7,729 nt of DNA from contig SFWF01000065.1 in NCBI GenBank assembly GCA_004560045.1, forward strand, positions 1-7,729, read 5' to 3'. Below, piece after piece: positions 1 through 6,380 of this stretch; position 1 is the stretch's first letter, and each line of letters starts with the position of its first letter. Origin of the DNA: a bacterium. GTDB lineage: Bacteria > Bacillota > Clostridia > Oscillospirales > Acutalibacteraceae. Under the pieces are notes generated by a model, which saw only the letters and a program-made list of their open reading frames with translations, was not told where the DNA came from and searched no databases. A program made the translations under genes and the position numbers.

Positions 1-1
1 G

Positions 2-1249
2 ACCTGGCAGACCGAGCGCAAGGGTAAGGACCGCGAGGACAAGCCCGAATACAAGGTAAAGATAAACGCGGCACTTTGCTTCTCTAACCGTAAGCAGCTT
101 AAGGAGTATTATCACAACTCAAGCTGGCTCGAATATGGCGGAGCCCCCGAAAAAGCGGCCCGTAATGCCTTTACCTATCAGATAGATGCTTACATTAAGC
201 AGCAGAATAAATACGCTAAAAACGAATCTAAGGTAACCTTTCAGGATGTGGAAGAATGTCTCGCTCTCGTCGTATCTTCCTTCTCAACGCTGACCTCCTA
301 CGAGAATCAGACTAAGAAATCCATAACCAACAAGTTCATTCAGGAAGCAATGACCGATTTCTTCAAGCATCAGCTTGAGGTCTACTTCATCGAAAACAAG
401 GCCGAAGCCGACAAGATCGCCGATCAGGTTCTTATCAATAAGCGTAGCCGTGAAAAGAGTGAAAAGGAACGCATCAACATAAAGAACACCCTTCAGCAGA
501 AGGGCTCCGATATGGTCAACCGCGTTCAGAAATTCGTCGACTGCCGCAGTAAGGACGTTTCGGAGCGCGAAGTCTTTATAGTTGAGGGTGACTCGGCTTT
601 AGGCTCCTGTAAGCTTGCCCGTGATGCTAATTTCCAGGCAATAATGCCGGTAAGAGGTAAAATACTTAACTGCCTTAAGAGCGAATACGACAAGATATTC
701 AAAAGCGAGATCATAACCGACCTTATTAAGGTCTTAGGCTGTGGTGTTGAGGTGAAGAACAAGGCCAACAAAGACCTTTCTACCTTCAGTATGGACAACC
801 TCCGCTGGAACAAGATAATAATCTGTACCGATGCTGACGTGGACGGATTCCATATAAGAACCCTTATCCTTACCATGATATACCGCCTTATGCCTACCCT
901 TATAAGCGAAGGTAAGGTCTTTATCGCCGAAACCCCCCTTTACGAGATAAATACCAAGGATAAGCCTTATTTCGCCTACGACGAAAAGGAAAAGGCCGAA
1001 ATTTTAGAGATGATCGGCGATCAGAAATATACTATTCAGCGTTCAAAGGGACTTGGTGAAAATCAGCCCGATATGATGAACCTTACTACCATGAACCCTG
1101 CTACCCGACGTCTTATAAGGGTGCTTCCCGAGGACGCAGAGCAGACCTCGATGATGTTCGATATGCTTCTCGGCGACGATCTGCAGGGAAGAAAAGACTA
1201 CATCGCCGAAAACGGTCACCTCTATATGGACGACCTGGACGTAAGCTAA
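2..1249 (+). CDS. parE: Type IIA DNA topoisomerase B subunit (ParE/GyrB-like), 5'-truncated by window edge
   Basis: ATPase subunit of topoisomerase IV/gyrase, which passes one DNA duplex through another using ATP. The reading frame is already open at base 2 and runs to TAA at 1247-1249, giving 415 visible residues; the N-terminal GHKL ATPase part lies upstream of the window. Visible parts are the end of the transducer domain, then the TOPRIM domain with its acidic motif EGDSALGS (from base 584), PVRGKILN, and the metal-binding DADVDG (from 830). After these comes the C-terminal B-subunit signature KGLGEN (1046-1063), followed by TTMNPATRRL and GDDLQGRKDYI. The family usually has EGDSAGGS; Leu at the sixth position is a variant I recall from clostridial homologues. 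The ATG at 248 is internal, because homologous sequence continues upstream in the same frame. parC follows after 22 bp, so the two are probably cotranscribed. Assignment to topo IV rather than gyrase rests on that partner lacking a GyrA box; the superfamily is certain, the symbol less so. Confidence 0.93.
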   Translation, partial: TWQTERKGKDREDKPEYKVKINAALCFSNRKQLKEYYHNSSWLEYGGAPEKAARNAFTYQIDAYIKQQNKYAKNESKVTFQDVEECLALVVSSFSTLTSYENQTKKSITNKFIQEAMTDFFKHQLEVYFIENKAEADKIADQVLINKRSREKSEKERINIKNTLQQKGSDMVNRVQKFVDCRSKDVSEREVFIVEGDSALGSCKLARDANFQAIMPVRGKILNCLKSEYDKIFKSEIITDLIKVLGCGVEVKNKANKDLSTFSMDNLRWNKIIICTDADVDGFHIRTLILTMIYRLMPTLISEGKVFIAETPLYEINTKDKPYFAYDEKEKAEILEMIGDQKYTIQRSKGLGENQPDMMNLTTMNPATRRLIRVLPEDAEQTSMMFDMLLGDDLQGRKDYIAENGHLYMDDLDVS

Positions 1250-1255
1250 TAATTT

Positions 1256-1260
1256 GGAGG
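1256..1260 (+). promoter_or_regulatory. Ribosome binding site of parC
   Basis: GGAGG lies 11 nt before the ATG at 1272, just after the parE stop. The spacing is longer than the usual 5-9 nt, but no other start codon in frame fits better. It supports translation of parC as the second gene of a parE-parC transcript. Confidence 0.75.
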
Positions 1261-1271
1261 ATCAAATATAA

Positions 1272-3506
1272 ATGGCTCCCAGAAAAAAGAAAACCGAAGC
1301 AGAAAAACCGAAGGCCGCCCCTAACGCTTATATCGCGGGTGCGGGAACCGTTGTTGATCAGGCTATAACCGATACTTTAAGGACAAACTTTATGCCCTAC
1401 GCTATGAGTATCATTATATCCCGTGCCATCCCTGAGATCGACGGCTTCAAGCCTTCACACCGAAAACTGCTTTACACTATGTACAATATGGGTCTGCTCA
1501 GTGGCGGAACCATCAAATCGGCAAATATCGTCGGCCGCACCATGCAGCTTAACCCCCACGGAGACGCCGCCATCTACGAAACGATGGTCCGTCTTTCCGA
1601 GGGTAACGAAGCCTTGCTTCATCCTTACGTAAAATCCAAGGGCTCCTTCGGTAAGGCCTATTCCCGTGATATGGCCTACGCCGCCTCCCGTTATACCGAG
1701 GCGAAGCTGGCTCCAATAGCCGCCGAGCTTTTTGCCGATATCGATAAGGAAACGGTCGAATTCGTAGATAACTACGATGCCACTATGAAGGAACCGACCC
1801 TTTTCCCCGTAACATTTCCTTCGGTTTTAGTTAATGCAAATATGGGTATCGCCGCAGGTATGGCAAGTAATATCTGCCCCTTTAACCTTCGCGAGGTCTG
1901 CGACACGACTATTGCCTATATTAAGGATAACGATATAAACATTGCCGATACTCTTCTCGCTCCCGACTTTCCCATAGGAGGTCAGCTTCTCTATAACCGT
2001 GCCGCTATGGAGGAGATATACCGTACCGGCCGCGGCAGCTTTAAGATAAGGGGAGTTTATTCCTACGACAAGTCACAAAACTGTATCGATATTACCGAAA
2101 TTCCTCCCACCACCACCACCGAGCAGATAATCGAAAAGGTCGTCGACCTGGTTAAGCAAAAAAAGGTCACCGAAATTAACGACATCCGTGACGAGACCGA
2201 CCTTAAGGGTCTTAAGATCACCATCGACCTTAAAAGGGGAGTAGACCCCGAAAAGCTTATGAAAAAGCTGTTCAAGGCCACTACCCTCGAAGACTCCTTC
2301 GGCTGTAACTTCAATATCCTTATTGCAGGCAACCCCCGAGTTATGGGTGTTAAGGAAATAATCGACGAGTGGGTAGGCTTCAGAACCGAATGTGTTCGTA
2401 ACCGAGTCTTCTATCAGCTCACTAAGGCAAAGGAAAAACTTCATCTCTTAAAGGGTCTCGCCAAGATCCTGCTCGATATCGATAAGGCTATTAAGATAGT
2501 ACGCGAGACCGAAGAAGAAAAAGAGGTCGTACCCAACCTTATGATAGGCTTCGGTATCGACGAGCTTCAGGCCGAATACGTAGCCGAAATAAAGCTCCGT
2601 CATCTTAACCGTCAGTACATCTTAAAGCGACTTGAGGACGTGGAAAACCTCGAAAAAGAGGTAGCCGAGATGGAGGATATCCTGAATTCGAGAAGAAAGA
2701 TACAGGGTATAATCATCAAGGAGCTTGAAGGTGTCTCCAAGAAATACGGAATGGACCGTAAGACCCTTATAATCGAGGGCGAGGCCTCCTTAGACGATGC
2801 CGAGGAAGAGGTAATCGACGATACCCCCGTAACCCTCTTCTTTACACGCGACGGCTACTTTAAAAAGATTCCCACCGCAAATCTCCGTATGAGCGGTGAG
2901 CATAAGCTTAAAGAGGGCGACGAAATAGTTCAGACCGTCGAGACCACTAATGCCGCCGACCTGCTCTTCTTCTCAAACCGTAATCAGGTATATAAGAGTA
3001 AGGCAAGCGACTTTTCCGACGGCAAGGCAAGCATCCTCGGCGAATACATTCCCTCAAAGCTTGACTTTGACGAAAATGAGAACGTCGTCTATATGGCCGT
3101 TACGACCAAGTATAACGGATTTATGGTATTCGTTTTCGAAAACGGACGTATTGCCCGTGTACCCCTTTCGTCCTATGCGACTAAAACCAACCGTAAAAAG
3201 CTCATAAATGCCTATTCGAATAAGTTCGTTCTTCATACGGCCCTTTGCCTCTCCGAAGAATGTGACCTCTTCCTCACCTCGACCAACGGCAGGGTAATGG
3301 TGGTAAACACCTCTGCCCTCTCCGAAAAGGCCGCAAAGGATAACGGCGGTATTGCCGTTATGACTCAGAAGAGGGGACAGCGCATCTTCTCTGCAGAGGT
3401 CTATAAGGAAGGAACTCTTGAACGACCCCACCGCTACAGACCGAAAAATCTCCCTGCGGCAGGCTCGGTCAAAAAGGAAGAGGACATTGAGCAAATGACC
3501 TTTTAA
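1272..3506 (+). CDS. parC: Type IIA DNA topoisomerase A subunit (ParC-like)
   Basis: DNA-cleaving and rejoining subunit, expected to form an A2B2 complex with the upstream B subunit. It has 744 residues. After a Lys-rich, probably disordered N-terminus (about 1-28) comes the winged-helix breakage domain: YAMSIIISRAIPEIDGFKPS (43-62), PHGDAAIYE (95-103), and the catalytic tyrosine Y141 in SRYTEAKL. The tower and coiled-coil/C-gate follow, with IKLRHLNRQYILKRLEDVE near 440-460. The C-terminal beta-pinwheel (about 518-715) shows about four blade repeats of the TRDGYFKKIP or TNGRVMVV type. E. coli GyrA has six blades and ParC five, so this domain is short. The blade-1 loop where gyrases carry QRRGGKG reads RMSGEHK instead, which favours a decatenase/topo IV role (inference). 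The residue matching E. coli GyrA Ser83 is A99 and the one matching Asp87 is E103. The ATG at 1272 is the only start with a nearby GGAGG. Confidence 0.95.
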   Translation: MAPRKKKTEAEKPKAAPNAYIAGAGTVVDQAITDTLRTNFMPYAMSIIISRAIPEIDGFKPSHRKLLYTMYNMGLLSGGTIKSANIVGRTMQLNPHGDAAIYETMVRLSEGNEALLHPYVKSKGSFGKAYSRDMAYAASRYTEAKLAPIAAELFADIDKETVEFVDNYDATMKEPTLFPVTFPSVLVNANMGIAAGMASNICPFNLREVCDTTIAYIKDNDINIADTLLAPDFPIGGQLLYNRAAMEEIYRTGRGSFKIRGVYSYDKSQNCIDITEIPPTTTTEQIIEKVVDLVKQKKVTEINDIRDETDLKGLKITIDLKRGVDPEKLMKKLFKATTLEDSFGCNFNILIAGNPRVMGVKEIIDEWVGFRTECVRNRVFYQLTKAKEKLHLLKGLAKILLDIDKAIKIVRETEEEKEVVPNLMIGFGIDELQAEYVAEIKLRHLNRQYILKRLEDVENLEKEVAEMEDILNSRRKIQGIIIKELEGVSKKYGMDRKTLIIEGEASLDDAEEEVIDDTPVTLFFTRDGYFKKIPTANLRMSGEHKLKEGDEIVQTVETTNAADLLFFSNRNQVYKSKASDFSDGKASILGEYIPSKLDFDENENVVYMAVTTKYNGFMVFVFENGRIARVPLSSYATKTNRKKLINAYSNKFVLHTALCLSEECDLFLTSTNGRVMVVNTSALSEKAAKDNGGIAVMTQKRGQRIFSAEVYKEGTLERPHRYRPKNLPAAGSVKKEEDIEQMTF

Positions 3507-3513
3507 ATAAGCA

Positions 3514-3546
3514 AACCGCCTAACGGACGAAGGCCATTAGGCGGTT
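3514..3546 (+). terminator. Hairpin after parC, probable transcription end or 3' stabiliser
   Basis: A perfect 10-bp inverted repeat, AACCGCCTAA (3514-3523) and TTAGGCGGTT (3537-3546), starts 7 bp after the parC stop. Two further G-C pairs are possible inside after one C-A mismatch, leaving a 7-nt loop. No T-tract follows directly (TGTCGACAGC comes next), so it is not a textbook intrinsic terminator. It may be Rho- or Nus-assisted, or protect the 3' end of the mRNA. Confidence 0.6.
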
Positions 3547-3553
3547 GTCGACA
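3545..3553. repeat. First copy of TTGTCGACA, containing palindrome TGTCGACA
   Basis: This 9-mer recurs exactly at 3579-3587. It overlaps the last two bases of the parC hairpin. Its core TGTCGACA (3546-3553) is an 8-bp palindrome whose centre lies 34 bp before the centre of the second copy. The exact repeat, both copies palindromic and both upstream of the valS promoter, suggests paired protein-binding sites. The binding protein is unknown. Confidence 0.45.
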
Positions 3554-3575
3554 GCTTGCAAACGCAGGATAAATT

Positions 3576-3591
3576 TTATTGTCGACAATAA
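3576..3591. promoter_or_regulatory. Perfect 16-bp palindrome, candidate operator upstream of valS
   Basis: TTATTGTCGACAATAA is identical to its reverse complement over all 16 bases and contains the second copy of TTGTCGACA. It ends 39 bp before the valS -35 element, a position that suits an activator or a repressor acting with the first copy. As RNA, the two copies could also pair with each other over 9 bp (3545-3553 with 3580-3588). I do not recognise the motif. Its half resembles the Spo0A box core TGTCGAA in 6 of 7 bases, but 0A boxes are not normally inverted palindromes of this kind. Confidence 0.45.
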
Positions 3592-3630
3592 TAATATATA
3601 CCTTTTTTCCTTTTATATAAGAGGAATTAT

Positions 3631-3659
3631 TTGACAAAGTTAAAGTTTTGATATATCAT
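3631..3659 (+). promoter_or_regulatory. Sigma-A-type promoter of valS
   Basis: TTGACA (3631-3636, a perfect -35) is followed after exactly 17 bp by TATCAT (3654-3659, 5 of 6 matches to TATAAT). The region upstream is AT-rich with a T6 run at 3603-3608, which could help as an UP-like element. Transcription would begin near 3666, giving a leader of only about 24 nt before the valS start at 3690. That leaves no room for a T-box or other structured leader downstream of this promoter. Confidence 0.8.
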
Positions 3660-3677
3660 ATATCCAAGTGTAATTTT

Positions 3678-3683
3678 GGAGGG
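3678..3683 (+). promoter_or_regulatory. Ribosome binding site that fixes the valS start
   Basis: GGAGGG lies 6 nt before the TTG at 3690-3692, ideal spacing. It selects that codon over the in-frame TTG at 3648, which has no ribosome binding site and overlaps the promoter spacer upstream of the expected transcription start. Confidence 0.88.
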
Positions 3684-3689
3684 ATCATT

Positions 3690-6320
3690 TTGGCTGAAAA
3701 TTTAGCAAAAACCTACGACCCGAGCGAGGTTGAGGACCGAATCTACAAATTCTGGCTCGACGGAAACTTTTTCCACGCTGAGGTCGACGCAAATAAAGAA
3801 CCCTATACTATCGTAATACCGCCACCGAACATCACGGGTCAGCTCCATATGGGTCACGCCCTTGACGACACTCTGCAGGATATCCTCATTCGCCATAAGC
3901 GTATGCAGGGTTATTCGGCTTTATGGCTTCCCGGCACCGACCACGCTTCTATTGCTACCGAGGCGAAAATAGTTGAGGCTATGAAAAAAGAAGGCCTCAC
4001 TAAAGAAGACCTCGGCCGCGAAAAGTTCTTAGAGCGTGCCTGGGAGTGGAAGGAGCAGTACGGCGGAAGAATTATAAGTCAGCTTAAAAAGCTCGGCGCC
4101 TCCTGCGACTGGGAACGCGAACGCTTCACCCTCGATGAGGGCTGCTCCGAGGCCGTTCGCGAGGTTTTCGTCCGTCTCTATCAGAAGGGCCTTATCTACA
4201 GAGGCGAGCGCATCATTAACTGGTGTCCTCACTGCCTGACCTCTATCTCCGATGCGGAGGTAGTTTATAGCGAATCCGACGGAAACTTCTGGCATCTGCG
4301 CTACCCCGTAAAGGATAGTGACGAATATCTTCAGCTTGCTACTACCCGTCCCGAGACCCTGCTTGGCGACACCGCCGTTGCAGTTCATCCCGACGACGAA
4401 AGATACAAGCACCTTATCGGCAAAACCGTTATTCTTCCTCTCGTAGGCCGCGAAATACCCGTCGTAGCCGACTCTTATGTCGAAATGGACTTCGGTACGG
4501 GCGTTGTTAAAATCACCCCTGCTCACGACCCCAACGACTTTGAGGTAGGCCTCCGTCACGATCTTCCCATCATAAACGTTATGACCGACGACGCTAAAAT
4601 AAGCGAGCTTGGCGGAAAGTATGCGGGAATGGACCGCTATGAGGCAAGAAAGGCTATCGTTGCCGATCTTGAGGCCGGCGGCTTCCTCGTTAAGGTCGAA
4701 CCCTTAAAGCATAACGTCGGCGCCTGCTACCGCTGTAACAGCGTCGTAGAGCCCCGTATCTCTAAGCAGTGGTTCGTAAAAATGGAACCCCTTGCAAAGC
4801 CTGCTATAAAGGCCGTTAAGGACGGAGATATCAAATTTATTCCAACCCGCCTTGAAAAGATATATTTCAACTGGATGGAAAACATCAAGGACTGGTGTAT
4901 CTCCCGTCAGCTTTGGTGGGGTCACCGTATTCCTGCCTGGTACTGTCCCGACTGCGGAGAAATAATCGTTTCCCGTGCCGACCCGACCAAGTGTCCGAAG
5001 TGCGGATGTGAGAACATTCATCAGGATGAGGATACTCTCGATACCTGGTTCTCATCGGCTCTTTGGCCCTTCTCGACCCTCGGCTGGCCCGAAGAGAATA
5101 TAGACCTTAAGTATTTCTATCCTACCAATACTCTTGTTACCGGCTACGATATTATCTTCTTCTGGGTTTCCCGAATGATCTTTTCGGGCCTTGAGTATAC
5201 CGATACCGTTCCCTTTAACACCGTTTTATTCCACGGAATTGTCCGTGACGCAAACGGACTTAAGATGTCCAAGTCTTTAGGTAACGGAATCGATCCTCTC
5301 GAAGAGATCGAAAAGTACGGCGCCGACGCCCTTCGTTTTACCCTTGCTACGGGTAATACCCCCGGTAACGATATGCGCTATAGCCCCGAAAGGGTCGAAG
5401 CAAGCCGTAACTTCGCCAATAAGATATGGAATGCCGCCCGCTTCCTCCTTATGAATCTTAAATCCGACGAAGAAATGCCTCTGCCCTCCGAGCTTGCTCT
5501 TGAGGATAAGTGGATCCTTTCCAAGTTTAACGACCTCGTAAAGGATGTTACCGATAACCTCGATAAATTCGAGCTCGGCCTTGCCGTTGCTAAGCTTTAC
5601 GACTTTATCTGGGACGTATTCTGCGACTGGTATATCGAGCTTTGTAAGTCTCGCCTTAACGGTGACGATGAAGCCGCCGCAAATACCGCACGTGCTGTAC
5701 TCGTTCACGTGTTCAGCGGAACTCTTAAGCTTCTTCATCCCTTTATGCCCTTTATCACCGAAGAAATCTGGCAGTCTCTGCCTCATAGCGGCGACTCTAT
5801 TATGGTTTCCAAGTGGCCCGAGTATAGCGAGGAGCTTAACTTCGGTGCAGACGCCGAAAACTTCGAAAAGGTTATTTCGGTCATTCGTGCCGTACGTAAC
5901 CGCAGAAGCGAAATGAACGTTCCCCCTTCAAAGAAAGCTAAGATATGCATTGCTGCTCCGAAAAAGGAAATTTTCGAGGACGGCGCCGCCTTTATTGCCC
6001 GCCTTGCTTCGGGAAGCAGTGTTGAGGTAGAAGAAAGCTTCGATATGCCCGATGCCGTTCTTGTCGTTACCGACAGCGCAAAGGTATATATTCCCTTAAA
6101 CGAGCTTGTCGACTTTACCGCAGAGCTTGCGCGTCTCGGTAAGGAGCTCGAAGCCGCTAATAAGGATAAGGGCTTCTACGAATCCAAGCTTAATAACCCC
6201 GGCTTTGTCGCTAAGGCTCCCGAGGCCGTTGTTAATCAGCAGCGCGACCTTCTCGCAAAGACCCTTGACCGTATTGCTCTTCTCGAAGAGAGTATCGCAA
6301 AAATCAAATCACAGATCTAA
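3690..6320 (+). CDS. valS: Valyl-tRNA synthetase, UUG start
   Basis: Class I aminoacyl-tRNA synthetase that charges tRNA-Val with valine in the cytoplasm and hydrolyses mischarged Thr-tRNA-Val. It has 876 residues, the normal bacterial length. The Rossmann catalytic domain has the HIGH motif as HMGH (53-56, after PPPNITGQL) and KMSKS (525-529). The inserted CP1 editing domain shows ATTRPETLLGDTAVAVHPDD (217-236) and KITPAHDPNDFE (274-285). CxxC pairs at C179/C182 and C346/C349, and at C419/C422 and C435/C438, look like two zinc sites, as in many Gram-positive and thermophile enzymes. The anticodon-binding helical domain covers roughly 600-740, and the C-terminal tRNA-binding coiled coil about 812-876 (LARLGKELEAANKDKGFYES). 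The UUG at 3690 is chosen because GGAGGG precedes it by 6 nt and the protein then begins MAENLAKTYDP, typical of ValRS. folC follows after 60 bp, as in B. subtilis. Confidence 0.98.
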   Translation: MAENLAKTYDPSEVEDRIYKFWLDGNFFHAEVDANKEPYTIVIPPPNITGQLHMGHALDDTLQDILIRHKRMQGYSALWLPGTDHASIATEAKIVEAMKKEGLTKEDLGREKFLERAWEWKEQYGGRIISQLKKLGASCDWERERFTLDEGCSEAVREVFVRLYQKGLIYRGERIINWCPHCLTSISDAEVVYSESDGNFWHLRYPVKDSDEYLQLATTRPETLLGDTAVAVHPDDERYKHLIGKTVILPLVGREIPVVADSYVEMDFGTGVVKITPAHDPNDFEVGLRHDLPIINVMTDDAKISELGGKYAGMDRYEARKAIVADLEAGGFLVKVEPLKHNVGACYRCNSVVEPRISKQWFVKMEPLAKPAIKAVKDGDIKFIPTRLEKIYFNWMENIKDWCISRQLWWGHRIPAWYCPDCGEIIVSRADPTKCPKCGCENIHQDEDTLDTWFSSALWPFSTLGWPEENIDLKYFYPTNTLVTGYDIIFFWVSRMIFSGLEYTDTVPFNTVLFHGIVRDANGLKMSKSLGNGIDPLEEIEKYGADALRFTLATGNTPGNDMRYSPERVEASRNFANKIWNAARFLLMNLKSDEEMPLPSELALEDKWILSKFNDLVKDVTDNLDKFELGLAVAKLYDFIWDVFCDWYIELCKSRLNGDDEAAANTARAVLVHVFSGTLKLLHPFMPFITEEIWQSLPHSGDSIMVSKWPEYSEELNFGADAENFEKVISVIRAVRNRRSEMNVPPSKKAKICIAAPKKEIFEDGAAFIARLASGSSVEVEESFDMPDAVLVVTDSAKVYIPLNELVDFTAELARLGKELEAANKDKGFYESKLNNPGFVAKAPEAVVNQQRDLLAKTLDRIALLEESIAKIKSQI

Positions 6321-6329
6321 TTCTCTTAA

Positions 6330-6367
6330 AATAGTGGAGGGGCTCAGCTCCTCCCACTATTCTTTTT
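6330..6367 (+). terminator. Intrinsic terminator (or attenuator) between valS and folC
   Basis: AATAGTGG (6330-6337) pairs perfectly with CCACTATT (6354-6361). After a one-base bulge (C6353), five more pairs, one of them G-U, close a 5-nt loop. The run TCTTTTT (6361-6367) follows, so the structure has the full shape of a Rho-independent terminator. Its last T is the base before the folC ribosome binding site. Since folC needs a transcript, it probably terminates only partially or is bypassed. Confidence 0.8.
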
Positions 6368-6372
6368 GGAAG
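6368..6372 (+). promoter_or_regulatory. Weak ribosome binding site of folC
   Basis: GGAAG lies 8 nt before the ATG at 6381. It is weaker than the GGAGG sites of the neighbouring genes and touches the T-tract of the preceding hairpin. It favours ATG 6381 over the in-frame TTG codons at 6366 and 6375, one of which lies inside the T-tract and the site itself. Confidence 0.6.
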
Positions 6373-6380
6373 TGTTGTTT

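Noticed and set aside
3366..3383. QKRGQR (parC residues 699-704) as a displaced GyrA box
   Set aside because: It follows the last blade's beta strand and does not lie in the loop where QRRGGKG sits in blade 1. The match to the box is partial and probably chance.
3545..3573. A second promoter TTGTCG-N17-GATAAA upstream of the palindrome
   Set aside because: Each element matches only 4 of 6 consensus bases, while the promoter at 3631-3659 is far better.
3648..3689. Longer valS reading frame starting at TTG 3648 (14 extra residues)
   Set aside because: It has no ribosome binding site, overlaps the spacer and -10 of the valS promoter and would lie upstream of the expected transcript start. TTG 3690 has GGAGGG at 6 nt and gives a typical ValRS N-terminus.
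3511..3689. T-box riboswitch or other known riboswitch before valS
   Set aside because: No T-box GGTGG element or specifier-loop architecture could be seen, and the promoter lies downstream of most of this region.
4029..4559. Long minus-strand open frames, e.g. 176 codons here, 169 codons at 5277-5786 and 146 codons at 3054-3494
   Set aside because: They lie wholly inside the strongly supported parC and valS genes, show no family motif or ribosome binding site, and arise from the codon bias of the sense strand.
6366..6380. Longer folC reading frame starting at TTG 6366
   Set aside because: The codon is made from the terminator T-tract and the first base of the GGAAG site. ATG 6381 gives a normal FolC start.
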